Shown here piece after piece: positions 47,216 through 58,242 of a stretch of 58,242 bases of DNA. The stretch comes from Zygnema cylindricum. Its lineage: Eukaryota; Streptophyta; Zygnematophyceae; Zygnematales; Zygnemataceae. Both the position numbers and the translations under genes were made by a program. Under the pieces are notes generated by a model. That model saw only the letters and a list, made by a program, of their open reading frames with translations. It searched no databases and had not been told where the DNA came from. Positions within the stretch are counted from its first letter, which is position 1. Each line of letters starts with the position of its first letter. The stretch is taken from positions 1 through 58,242 of the forward strand of contig JBBHKE010003049.1 in NCBI GenBank assembly GCA_037447655.1, written 5' to 3'.

Positions 47216-47563
47216 TCTTTTTTTGATGGGTAGTCATGTGGTAGATTTGATTACTTGCTGATGATTACTTGCTTTAGTTAGCATTGACTTCTTTTTTTTT
47301 ATCTCTACACTTTCTTCTCTCTCAGCTTTTATATATTTTTTTTTTACCTTATTATACCTTGATGGTTTTCCACTGCACGTTTTGCAATAAAGTTTCCTTA
47401 AATTGTTTTATTTTCGCACTTGCCAACATCTTGACAGGTTAGATACGAGCACGAATTAGTTTACGACGCTCTTAGATTGGTTTTTTTTTTTTTTTACAAA
47501 CATACCCTAAAATCTCGGAATGAATCAAAAAACAATAAGAAAACCTAAAAAGACACGGAATAA
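47216..47563 (+). other. AT-rich stretch, no gene seen
   Basis: T-rich runs at 47287-47345 and 47478-47495. No repeat family or coding signal recognised. Confidence 0.4.
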
Positions 47564-48062
47564 GGGCATGTCCTCATGTAACCGTCACTTAGCGAACGTA
47601 CTTTATAGCACAACGAAGATTCTCGTGCATGGTTTTCAAGCGTCCCAAGGCGTAAAAGTGAAATCGTTACTTAAGTTTGTGATAGCTATATACGTTGACA
47701 ATGCTTCTGACGGTTGTCAACGTGAACATCTTCAATCTGTGCAATCACGCCGTATTTTTTGGAGTTGCTTGTGACATCGTTTGCCTTTGCGTGACATTGT
47801 AGGCATACAACGTTCCCACCCTTTCCAACCCTGTGTTGTTCATAGTTGAAGAAGATGCCTTTGCATTTGCGTCTCCTGTGCAGTCGCCGTGAAATGACAT
47901 TAAATTTTTGGGACCCCGACAAAAATAAAGCAGTATTAGATGTATACGGACAAAAAAATAAAATCGTTTACTTTTGCTCATCGTTTGAAATCGTCTGAAA
48001 CTTTTGAAATCCTTTGAAACGTGCAAAGTTGTTTTCCTATTTATGGAGTGGTGATACTCTAA

Positions 48063-49023
48063 GGGTACGTCCCCATGTAAGCGATACTTTGAAAAAGTAT
48101 TTTGGACTGTAGTGTAGTATTCTGTACTACTTTAAAAAGCGTCCCTATGTGCGAAAATAAAATCGGAATTTTGAAATGTGACGGTTGTAGACGTAGGTAC
48201 AGGTTTGTGACGGTTGAAGACGACTACAAAACTTCCGACAATCAATGACGCCAACAAAAACAGCGCCGGTTGAAGACGTCTAGATTTTGGTGATTTTGCG
48301 ACATGGTAGATGTTTAGGGTTTTGTGACATTGTGACGCCATGCTCACTTGTGACAACGTCGACGTCAGAAAATTCAAGAACAAACTGCCATGGCTATCCG
48401 ATTTCGTTTTTCCAACTTTTCTCACTCGACTTGCCATAAAAATATACATAAAGGTAGTAAAAATAATTATTTTTTAAATATCTTTCATTTAATACCAGCA
48501 TTGTCGGGCCTCATTCTAAAAAGTGAAAATTAAAAAAGATAGTGTGAGAGGGAGAGGGGAGAGACGACGACGGCGCAAAATTTTGGAAAGGACCCATGAA
48601 TGAAAGTGGAGGTCCGAGACCCCTACAGATTTTTTCCCGTACATGCTCGTATTTTCTGTACATGCACTTGACGGACAGGGAGAGAAATAGCGAGTGCCCT
48701 CCCTCGTCCTAAAATTTTTCCACTCGTGTGGAGCGTGCGTGGACCATTTTTCATTCGTCGTTTGGGTGGTACTTTCCCTCAAATCAAGTCGCGAGGTGAG
48801 TTTTGATGAAGTTCTTTCAATGGCTGGATTCTCTTGCCCGGGGGTCGAAAAAATGAAAACGCCAAAATTCATTAGCATGACGACAAAGATGAAGTACATT
48901 CAAAGTATCGACTTGACGTTTGTTGTACTTTTAAAGAATTGATTTTCTTGTACGGTTAAAGTTTTGTGTTTTGGGTGAAAACAACAGAATAAAGTCGATA
49001 CTTTAATACATGGGGACGTACCC
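48063..49023. mobile_element. Nested PIF/Harbinger-like MITE A
   Basis: GGGTACGTCCCCATGTAAGC...ATACATGGGGACGTACCC, about 961 bp, target duplication TAA at 48060-48062 and 49024-49026. The interior is an imperfect palindrome resembling 2424-3460 and 53978-54923. No transposase. Confidence 0.85.
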
Positions 49024-49123
49024 TAATTTAAAACACATCGGACAATGTGTTTTGAGGTAAAGTTTGAAGATGAAGTGGCCATGGGTCGAACAACAAAAGA
49101 CGAAAACATGTAGTACGCTCTAA

Positions 49124-49902
49124 GGGTATGTCCCCATGTACTTGTAACTTAGCGAAGTTACTTTGTTTTTTAGCGCGGATCCGGCGGACCCGCTTTTCAA
49201 GTGTCCATATGTGTACAAACGTAATCGTAACTTACGTTTGTGACGATTGTATACGTCGACAATACCTGCGACGGTTGTCAACGTCTACAATCTGTGTTGT
49301 CGGACGTTATTTTTTTGAACTGCTTGTGTGACGTCGCATTTCTTACCGTGACATTGTAGACGTACCGCCTTCCAGCCTGTGCCGTTTCACGGTTGAAGTA
49401 GAGGCGCTTTGCCTCTGCGTCTCCTATCCGGTCGACGTGAAATAGCATCGGAATTTCGAGACCCCTGCAAAAAAAAATCCGTACTGGACGAAAACGGACA
49501 AAACCAAACAAATTGTGTACTTTTCTTTGTCGTATTTAATGTAACTGGACAAAACACAGCGATTTCCGTACTTTCCTTTGTCTTTCAAAATCGTGTGAAA
49601 AACTTTGAAAATTACGGCACGTGCGAATATGTGTTCCTATTTGTTTACATAAAATCCCTAGTTTTAAAACACATCGCTCATGTGTTTTAAAGATAAGGTT
49701 GAAGATGAAGTTTTTTGTCGTTGAAGTGGGTCGAAAAACACAAAACGACAAATTTTCGTACATCCTAAGTTCGAGGATGACGCAAATTGTACTCTACAAA
49801 TTTGCGATTCCTTCGTACGGTTGGAACTTAGGCAGCACGGCGCTAAGTTTTACAGCAAAACGACAGAAGAAAACCCTTACTTATGCACATGGGGACATAC
49901 CC
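49124..49902. mobile_element. Nested PIF/Harbinger-like MITE B
   Basis: GGGTATGTCCCCATGTACTT...CACATGGGGACATACCC, about 779 bp, TAA at 49121-49123 and 49903-49905. No transposase frame. Confidence 0.85.
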
Positions 49903-50024
49903 TAAGTTTGGAGATGACGCAAATTGTACTTCCAATTTCTTCGTACGGTGGTAATTTTATCGGTAAGGTGCTAAGTTTTTGAGGAGAACGAAAGAAAAAA
50001 CCTTTCCTTTGGCATAACACAACC

Positions 50025-50991
50025 TAACTCCAAAATCGTATTCACATGTGGTTAGATAGTTGTTTTTGTAAAAACCATGGAGAATCTTTAGAAACCCAAA
50101 GAAACGTCGAGCCTTCGGCTAGTTCGGAGAGTTATGCGGAGAGCGTGAGATTTTGGCTTTTCCCAAATTTCGACGGATCGAAATGTACGAAATCGCTGTG
50201 CGAAATTGCTGTACGAAATTGATGTACGAAATCGCTGTACGAAATTGATGTACGAAATCGCTTAACGAAATCGTTGATTATGGCCTCCCGAGGCAGGATC
50301 CTGCCGGCCTGCCGGGTTCCCACATTATCAAAATTCTTACAGCACTGTACGAATTTTGCTGCAAAAGTACGGTAAAGTTTGTAATCTTGACTGGACGTCG
50401 CATGTAAAACGTCTGCTTGGCCACCAGAATTAGTGCGACGTGGTCCTGTCATATAGATTGTACGGATAGGAAGCCGGAAGCTTCGTCTGAAGTAGCATAA
50501 TATTGCCATTTTTGGATTTTCCACACGTCATTTTTGGATTTTCTTGTACGTCTCTTGAAAGTCTAAGCTACGATTAGGGCAAAGACTCTTGAAATTTGCA
50601 AAACTGGAAAGCGACAGGTACGGACAGACTCGACCATTCTTAAAAACCGTCCCCGAATCTTTTTTCTGTACGGCACACTAACAGTTTGATGGCGACGCCA
50701 GGTTGTAAAAGACGGCCGAGAAACGTGCATTTTGTCGTCGTAATTTTTGACATTCAACACGTGTGTCAAAAAAATTATGCTTCAAATACTAACGTCAGTA
50801 GATGTTTTTTCACAAGTGTCATATAATATGTTTTTTGCTTCGCAAAACTTGTGATCATATGGCCAATAGAAACGTTTTGGTAGATTCTCTTTCCAGACTT
50901 CTCAAATAAATATCACCCAATCAGAGTGATATCAAAAAATTCTTGAAGCAATTGCGACCACAATGATTAAATTGCGTAGAGAATGTTATAA
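50025..50991. repeat. Stretch with a 16-bp minisatellite, otherwise no gene seen
   Basis: At about 50179-50272 'tgtacgaaatcgc'/'tgtacgaaattga' alternate in about six units of 16 bp, making a higher-order 32-bp repeat. Flanking sequence has short non-family frames only. Confidence 0.6.
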
Positions 50992-52010
50992 CTACACCGC
51001 GAATCGTAGTTAGAGTAATATACGCTAATTCCGTCACCCCGAATTTTGACTCTATCATCATAAAAGAGTACATTATTCTAAATTATTCTTTACGTTATTT
51101 AAGGTACTTTTTGAATGAGCGTTAATAACTCTAATACAGTGCCGTTTTAAATAGTGTGGCGTACGGTTGGTGTCTGACCGTGCAGAATTGTACTATATGA
51201 AGTAAAAAAACAAATAGTGATTTAATACGGGCCGCTATCATGCAACTGCGTTTTAACAAACCACGTAGTGCAAACGTCATAGTGACGATAAACTGTACGT
51301 TTTGTCAGATTATGTACAAATACCTAATTTACAGTAGAGATATTCAGCGCGTCGAATTAGAATACTTAAATAAATTAGAGTAAATTCCGTAGTTCAAAAG
51401 TAGGCGTTTTTATGGTAGGCCTTTGGTAGGCGCACAAAACTTGGCACAAAACTTGCGCAGAGTAGGCATACTGTATGTGTGTGCGTTTGTGCACACTCTT
51501 GTACGAACGTACGAATATGACGAATGATCATAGCACAGCGCACGCCGCTGGACGAAATTTTAGCGAACTGACACAGCGTAGGATGAGTTGTGTTTTGGGC
51601 TTTTCATGTGATCTTCTTACATCGTTACTTTGATCAGCGACCGTCCGATCGTCCAAATCTGACGGTTTAAATAAAAAGTACCTCAAAACTCACAGATTTT
51701 AATTTTTTTGTCCGAATGTTTTTCTAAATTTAGACATGACGTTTAATTCTCTATCGATCGATGTGAAACTCAACCCTGTTACTATTTTTTTTCATTTTGC
51801 GACCAATACAATATGGGTCTTAAGGTCATATTGTATGTTTTGCATACAATAGGCATATTGTATGGGCCTACTTTCACCTAATTTTGAACTATGGTAAATT
51901 CTTTTTTGAAAAAGTTAAATCACACAAACCACAGTAGAGTTCATAACTATAACTATTTTTTTCTCTTTTTAACTCTATTTTTTCTTTACTCTATTTACGA
52001 TGTGAGGTTT
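50992..52010. mobile_element. Degenerate GTACACCG-family inverted-repeat element
   Basis: Left end 'ctacaccgcgaatcgtagttagagta' and a right end of inverse type 'tactctatttacgatgtgagg'. Interior words match 22376-22790 and 44511-45112. It may be composite, since 51400-51900 has no counterpart. Confidence 0.45.
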
Positions 52011-52124
52011 ACCACATGCGTATCTTTATAACAACTGCTAATCACCCCAAATTTTTGTATTTTAACGATTTTGTACAGTCCTACAACATAAAACTAGACG
52101 ACAAGTTGTAACATTCGAGAGTAC

Positions 52125-52716
52125 AGTACATCGTCGATCGTATTTAGCGTGTAGAAATTATTAGTTTGAAGAATAATTTAGTGTCATGTACACTAATTTT
52201 GACTTAGAAAAATTTCGAAAAAAAATTATACACTATTTTTTCAGTGAACTCCAATATGGGTACAGTTGATTTGTCGAGAGGATATTTACAGTAATATAGG
52301 TAAAAGTACAAATTCTGATAATTCGTACACTGTCGCATACTTTCACTCTAATTAATTCCTTAACTATAATTTCAGTTTTTTAGGGTTTTTTGGGCAATAC
52401 GCGACAAATAAATGACACTAAAACAGGTATAAGTACGAAATATTTTTCATCGTACACTGAATTTCGTGTGATAGCAAATATTTTATTAGAATATCCGTAC
52501 TTGTATAATTAAAAAGTACATTTTTATACGCAGCGACACGTTCCGTACTTCACACTAATAAAAACCACATAAATTAAAATGGTGTACGGTAATTGTTCTT
52601 CTCGTAATTAGCGTACAGGAAAAATTAGTATCATTTACCCAATTTTAGGCAAAGCCCTCAAAATTTAGGGGCGCCGAATTAGTGGTCAACACGCTAAATA
52701 CGATCGACGGTGTACT
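52125..52716. mobile_element. GTACACCG-family MITE
   Basis: Left GTACATCGTCGATCGTATTT and right inverse GTACACCGTCGATCGTATTT, with about 26 bp of near-perfect terminal match extending into 'agcgtgt'. About 592 bp, no coding capacity. Confidence 0.75.
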
Positions 52717-53043
52717 TTATAAAAAAAACTCAAAAGTACAAAAAGGAAAAGGAATCTCGACTACAACGTAAAAGTACAAATCCCTAGCAGAGAGATTACA
52801 CCGTCACGTGATAGGCTCTTTTCATGTTTCAAATGCTTTCCGAAGAACGCTGGCGTCACAAAATTTGAGGACATTAATGCAGCTTCACAAAAGTCAAAGT
52901 TACCGCCCACCGTCTTGAAAGCACGAAAATATTTTGTCTTTTATTTTTTTGTCACGTTTCGCAGATCTCCAATGTCTGATCTGTGCGTACTCACATTTCT
53001 GTCCGTGACTGTCCCTTTCCCAGATACTTCCTCCAAAGGTACA

Positions 53044-53252
53044 GTACACCGTGTATCGCTATTAGTGTTTTTTTTTAGCCACTTAATACATCTTTTCTCC
53101 GTGCACACATGTCAGATTGTGGATCTGACGGTGGCGATGGAAAGGAAAAATTCTCAGCTTCTCTCAAATTGAAATTTGGACAATTGTGTACGGAGAAATA
53201 ATGTTTTAATCGGCAAAAAAATGATTAACACTAATAGCGATACGCGGTGTAC
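53044..53252. mobile_element. GTACACCG-family MITE, short
   Basis: 209 bp with terminal repeats GTACACCGTGTATCGCTATT and inverse GTACACCGCGTATCGCTATT continuing into 'agtgtt'. No coding capacity. Confidence 0.8.
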
Positions 53253-53499
53253 TTGTGCGTGAATATGTGGTCTTCCTCAAATTACAGAGGTACACATAAA
53301 TTCGTACATTTTGTCGGCGGAGTGTCAACACATGGAGTGTTTTGCATTTTTGACTTTTTACTACCAAATTCAAGAAACTGGAGCAGTACTATACTTACAT
53401 TGACAAAATTGAAAATTTGCACGAGCGATGAGAAATAATCGTACAGTTTTAACTGTACGACTGTATGTACATCCAAGCAGCCATCCGTACAAATTGTAC

Positions 53500-53974
53500 G
53501 TTTCTTTCTAAAAAATATTTTTTCGATGTGTAAAAATCCTGGAATAATCCGTACCGGATGGAAACGGACAAAACAAAACAAACTGTGTACTTCTATTTGT
53601 CGTATTGAACAGAAACGGACAAAACATAGCGAATCGTGTACACTTCCACGTCGCTTGAATTCGTTTGAATTTTTTGAACAAAACATTACACGTGCGAATA
53701 CGTGTTCCTATTTGTTTATAGAAAATCCCTTAATTTTAAAACACATCGGCCCTGTATTTTAAAGATAAGGTTGAAGATGACGTTTTTTGTCGTCGAAGTG
53801 GGTCGAAGAACACAAGACGACAAGATGTAGTACATTTTAAATTCGATGATGACGAAAAATGTACTTCTCTTTTTTTCTATTTTATTGTACCGTTGAAACT
53901 TACGCGGTACAGCTCTAAGTTTTACAGGAAAACGACAGAAAATAACCCTTACTTAAGCACATAGAGACGCACCC
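53500..53974. mobile_element. Left-truncated PIF/Harbinger-like MITE
   Basis: The interior ('ccgta..ggatggaaacggacaaaac', 'cgtgcgaata', 'ttttaaaacacatcg') follows that of 49124-49902. The right end AGAGACGCACCC precedes TAA (53975-53977), which is also the left target of the next element, so the two abut. Confidence 0.65.
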
Positions 53975-53977
53975 TAA

Positions 53978-54923
53978 GGGGGTGTCCCCATGTTTTAAAG
54001 TATCTACTTTTCTCTGTCATTTTGCCCTAAAATTCAGGGAACTTTGACAAAACTTTAGCCGTACGAGAAAATCGTTTTTACCAAAGTATAGTGAACGTCA
54101 ATTCATACTTTGAATGTACGGCGTGTTTGTCGTCATGTGAACGCATTTTGGCGTTTTCCACTTTTCGACCACCGGGCAAGAGAATCCAGCCCAAAAAAAA
54201 CTTCATCTAAAATCACCTCGAGGGGATGATTTTAGTTAAAGTACAGCCCAAACAGCGAATGAAAAACGACCAACACACGCGTCACGCGAGCGGGAAAATT
54301 TTAGGGCGAAGGAGAGTCCTCGCTATTTTTCTCCGTGCCCCTCACGCGCACGTACGGAAAAAAATTTGCAGGGGTCTCGGACCTCCACTTTCATTCATGG
54401 ATCCTTTTCAAAATTTTGTGTCGTCGTCGCCTCTCCCCTCTCTCTCTCACACTATCGATGTCATCTAGCACATTTTAGAACGAGACACGACAGTGTTGAT
54501 ATTAAATGAAAGATCTTTGTTTTTTTTTTTTTTTTACAAATTTTAAGTTTTTTTTTAATGGCAAATCGAGTGAAAAAAGTCGAAAAAACGAAATCGGGAA
54601 ACCAATGCGGAAAGTTCTTGAATCAGTGACGTCAACGTTGTCACAAGTGAGCGTGACGTCACAATATCACCAAACCCTAAACATCTACAATTTCACAAAA
54701 ATCTAGGTGTCTACAACTGTCGCTATTTTTGTTGGCGTCACCAATCGTCGGAAGTTTCGTAGTCGCGTTCAATCGTCACAAGTTGTACCCACGTCTGCAA
54801 CCGTCACAATTCAAAGTTCCGATTTCATTTTCCCACATTGGGACGCTGTTCAAAGTAGTACGTAGAATCTTCGCTACAGTCCAAAATACTTTATCAAAGT
54901 ACTGATTACATAGGGACACCCCC
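53978..54923. mobile_element. PIF/Harbinger-like MITE
   Basis: GGGGGTGTCCCCATG...ACATAGGGACACCCCC, about 946 bp, flanked by TAA (53975-53977) and TAG (54924-54926). The palindromic interior is shared with 2424-3460 and 48063-49023. Confidence 0.8.
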
Positions 54924-55400
54924 TAGCATTTACCTTTCTGGGTCTCAAAATGACAAAAACCAGCTGGCTAACGCCCTCCTCGCCCTACGGTATTGTATGT
55001 ACGGATTTCCATCGAGGAAACTAAACGACAAAAAAAATTGCGCTTGGTTAATGGACAAGATGATGACGCTAGGCATTTCTAATCGCCATAACATTTGTTT
55101 TTGAGGTTTTTAAGGTTTTTTAGGGCTTTTTAACCTAAAAAATCCTAAAAAACCCTAATAATTGCACTTAGGTCTTGAATAACGAAATTCTATTGGTGAT
55201 AGGTTTTGCTTTTAGGCTTAACGAAGGGATATCCGTCATAATGGCGATTATTTTTACCCTTGAAAATAGGTCGTACAGATGGAAGCTTTGTCGGCTAAGT
55301 TGAATGAGATAATCACCATACAAAATAAACGACAAAAATAGCATGTGGAAATGCCATTACTGAAGCTTGAGTATGAAGCTTGGAGTAAAAGGATGATTTT
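54924..55400. other. No gene recognised
   Basis: Contains a short hairpin-like 'agggctttttaacctaaaaaatcctaaaaaacccta' region near 55110-55160. Nothing else identified. Confidence 0.4.
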
Positions 55401-56267
55401 TTTTTTTTTAAATCGTACGCCGTACGAAAAATGGGGTAAGAATCAAAGTACATTTTGCGTCCTCATGAAACTTTGAACGTACTCCAATTTGGCGTTATTA
55501 ACTTTTCGACCCACTTCCGCGTCACGCCAGCTCATCTTCACATCGCAACGCGATTATATTTGACGCAATAGTTGATTGAAAAATACGAAAACGTTATTAC
55601 ACGCGTCAAAAGTTTTAGATTTTTTTTGCACGAGGGAGAGTACACGCTATTTTTTTCCCTGCTCGTCATGAGCATGTACGTGTACGTAGGGAAATGACAA
55701 GCATGTACCTACAAAATTTCGTAGGGGGTCGGACCTCCACTTCCATTCGTTGGTCCTTTGCATAAGTTTACGTCGTCCTCGCCACTTCCCCCCTCTTTCT
55801 CACGCGACCGCTCCTCTTACCGTCTTCTCTGAAATGCAATACAACAATAATGGTATCAAATGAAAGAGCTTTTTTTTTTTTTAATACCTTTGGTTGTAGT
55901 TTCATGGCATATCGAATGATAAAAGTAAAAAAAAAGCGGGAAGCCATGGCGGAAAGTTTACGTACTAAAGATGTCACACGGTAGCATGACCTCACAATGT
56001 CACAAAACCCTAAACATCTACAATCACAAGAAACTCGACGTATACAACCGTCGCCGTTTTTGTAGAAATCATCAATATTAAAAAGATTCGTAGTCGTCTG
56101 CATTTTGTTTCGTAATTTGTCACCCCTTTTGTAGACGTCTACAACCGTTACATATTTAAAGTAACGATTTCGTTCTTTGACATAGGAACACTTTGAAAAT
56201 TACAACGGAGAATCGACACTAAATCCAAAGTAACATTCTAAATTTTCGGTTACATGGGCACACCGCC
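55401..56267. mobile_element. Left-degenerate PIF/Harbinger-like MITE
   Basis: Right end TTACATGGGCACACCGCC before TAA (56268-56270). The interior is an inverse relative of 2424-3460 (e.g. 'atcgaatgataaaag', 'catggcggaaagttta', 'cctaaacatctaca'). The left end is not resolved. Confidence 0.65.
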
Positions 56268-56270
56268 TAA

Positions 56271-57012
56271 GGGTGACGTTCCATCAGACGTTTCTGTAAT
56301 CGTACGGCCAACTCGACAAACTGAGTTGATTCAGTCGGTGTTCCGTCACGAAGAGTTTGTAAACCACGTGTTCTTAATTCATTGGCACCACGTAAGCTAG
56401 GATCCGTTATTGAATATCCATAGAATTTTCAGCACCGACAAAGTTTACATCAAATCTTCACTTGCGTACCATGTATCTGCGTACGAAATCATCATATGAC
56501 AGAAGGTTGTAATACTTTTTGTAGACGCCAGGCTTCTACGCCAACGCATTTTTTAGGGTTCCTATTTTCAAACATAACGAAAGTCTTTTGACATAAATAG
56601 TGTGATAAACAAAAGGTATTGAAAAGAGAATGACGAGGGAGAGTTATATAATTACATTTTTATTTTTGGTTGTATTTTGAAAGCGCGTGTCAGGTGCAAT
56701 TTTCGTCAATTTTCATTGGCTTTCGATCATGCCTCGTAGCTTGATCGTCCAACATGTCGCGATTAATTATTTTATGTATCTGCTAACCCATCTCTTTGAG
56801 GTACGTTGGCAGCTACAGAGAAAAATAAAGCGAACGCCTCGCGGATGAACATCCGACGGTTAATATTACCTCCCATACCTTCATAGAGTATTGGCACGAT
56901 TCTCTGTAATGTTGTTTTTCGTATAAAAACAAAACAAGCGGTGCCGTTTAAGTTCCCGATAGTCGTAGATTTTTGTAAACTACCCCAATTTTCGTCCGAT
57001 GGAACGTCACCC
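56271..57012. mobile_element. PIF/Harbinger-like MITE, distinct subfamily
   Basis: GGGTGACGTTCCATCAGACG...CGTCCGATGGAACGTCACCC, about 742 bp, flanked by TAA (56268-56270 and 57013-57015). The terminal repeats are long, but the interior does not match the other elements. No transposase. Confidence 0.85.
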
Positions 57013-58242
57013 TAAGTTAGAGCAAAACTTTCAAAATTCAAAATTTAAACCGTTGAATACCAATGGACTGTGTGCGTTATTTACCCTTTTCATGGAGGCG
57101 TGCCCGTAATTGGACATTTTTACATCGCCCTGTACATTTGCATCGATTTAGTTGTTAAACAGTAAGTTTAATGCGCGTGAGATGATGTCACTGCTCGATA
57201 TCTCTGCTCAAGGATTCGTGTTACTAATCAGTAATCTTACCAATATTACATGACGTTTTCAAGCTCATGTAATTTCCTAAAAGCGAGAGGTTTTTATTTG
57301 AAATGGCAAATGAAAAAAAAGTGAGGATTAAAGAAAATGGGGAGCGAGTGGAGAGGAAAGGGAGGAGGGAAAGACGAGTGGAAGGAGAGAGCAGAAAGGG
57401 AAAGAAACGTGATGGTGGAGGCTTCAATTTGACTATTGATAATACACCATGTATCGCTTTAGTGGTAATAACATTATATCGCTGCCCCTAGGTTACGACC
57501 CTTGTAACTTGAAATAGAATGAATAATACTATTTTCTCCTTTACGCTATTATATGTAAGATTTAATTAGTGTAAACTAGAAATAGTGTGCTGTAAAAAAT
57601 ATTTTCAATCCGTACAAATGCTGCTCGCTATCTTGGACATAAGTACAGAAAACTGTCGGATTCCTAGGTAGACATGAAAAACTCAGTTGCGTCGACCCGT
57701 GGAAGCGGACTCAGATTTGACTCCTAGTATTAAAGATGTGGGAAAACACGCAACCTATCTGCCCTCTAAGTTTTGATTCGATTTGAAGGCTATCGTACCT
57801 TTATGTACCAAACCTGTACATATGCGTACGCAATCTGTTCAATCTAGTACCTGTTGACGTTTGCGTATGTGGGAATATAATCCGACGCATGCAAAATTCA
57901 ATTCTCTTTTTTCACCATGTGAAACTCTCTGCGTGCGCACGTCGGATTATTTATCCGACCTCGTCGATTGAAAGGTACACCGTGAATCGTTATTAGCGTA
58001 CTGTACGCTAAATCGGCACCTCGAAATTTTGACATTGATACACGAAATACAGTGAATGAATCTAATTTATCTTTGACGTTAATTACGGTTCTAGCAAATT
58101 AGCGTCAATAGTAAAACCGTACTAGATTCATGAATAGTGTGGTGTACGGAATTACTTTTTCGTACAACAGTGTACCTCGTTACCGAAATCCGTATGGTAA
58201 TCGTGGTTCACTTATGTCGGTCGCATATAGAGTTGCGCTCAC
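57013..58242. other. Intergenic stretch with partial GTACACCG-type repeats
   Basis: A terminus-like 'tacaccatgtatcgcttta' lies at 57443. A clearer left end, 'gtacaccgtgaatcgttattagcgta', lies at 57975 and continues with family interior ('gctaaatcggcacctcgaaattttgac') to the window edge. The 67-residue frame on the minus strand at 57224-57427 and its + strand counterpart are composition shadows of a purine-rich patch. Confidence 0.45.

Larger units (their letters stand above)
47564..50024. mobile_element. PIF/Harbinger-like element, host of two nested relatives
   Basis: Starts TAA|GGGCATGTCCTCATGTAACC. Its interior is interrupted at 48060-49026 and 49121-49905 by two related elements, each flanked by TAA. 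Removing them restores continuity with the family: '...gatactcTAAtttaaaacac...' and '...gtacgctcTAAgtttggagat...' both align with uninterrupted sequence inside 49124-49902. The right end near 50024 is degenerate (ACAACC|TAA). Confidence 0.75.

Noticed and set aside
49128-49905. Small frames in the 47-57 kb MITEs as genes
   Set aside because: They lie within inverted-repeat elements, recur among copies with stops in different places and lack transposase motifs.

Overview
The window looks like nuclear DNA of a streptophyte: a charophyte alga or an early-diverging, large-genome land plant. This is inferred from three things. There is a plastid-type FGGY sugar kinase of the plant XK1/D-ribulose kinase kind split by long introns. 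There is the tail of a plant-type receptor-like kinase. There are plant-style Ty1/copia elements and large numbers of MITE-like inverted-repeat elements. No bacterial-type operon, CRISPR array or rRNA is visible. The species cannot be named from sequence alone.

The only host gene I can assemble is the kinase on the + strand. It has six exons at 3653-4066, 11902-12041, 13472-13733, 15594-15726, 16968-17056 and 21247-21524, and all reading phases agree. Together they encode about 438 residues, from a Ser/Thr-rich plastid-targeting leader to just before the C-terminal adenosine-binding segment. The last exon or exons were not found. Intron 2 needs a GC donor (GC-AG). The introns are inflated by two processes: insertion of retroelements (intron 1, 4589-10799; intron 5, 17530-20185) and tandem reiteration of the gene's own exon-intron junctions.

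The second process is the most striking feature of the window. Nearly every exon edge (exon 1 3', exon 2 5' and 3', exon 3 5' and 3', exon 4 3', exon 5 5' and 3', exon 6 5' and 3') is echoed in the adjoining intron by one to several degenerate copies of that junction. The copies often keep AG or GTGAG and are often spaced by GGGAGA/CCCTCT tracts. The 3' end of the kinase-like pseudogene at 36 kb shows the same pattern.

From 24.5 to 34.1 kb there is a head-to-tail pair of minus-strand copia elements sharing a middle LTR, one nearly intact and one decayed. From 35.98 to 37.0 kb lies a receptor-like-kinase pseudogene tail and its minisatellite. From 37.04 to 43.73 kb there is a young composite copia derivative with almost identical 1.2-kb LTRs. 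It carries a 663-residue Gag plus degenerate RT/RNase H open frame, an older truncated LTR and a piece of a non-LTR-type reverse transcriptase. From 43.7 kb to the end there is no recognisable host gene. The stretch holds decayed coding relics (45.2-47.2 kb) and dense, often nested inverted-repeat elements of two families: PIF/Harbinger-like GGG...CCC elements with TAA/TTA target duplications, and elements with GTACACCG termini. I saw no tRNA gene, but I could not scan for one exhaustively.
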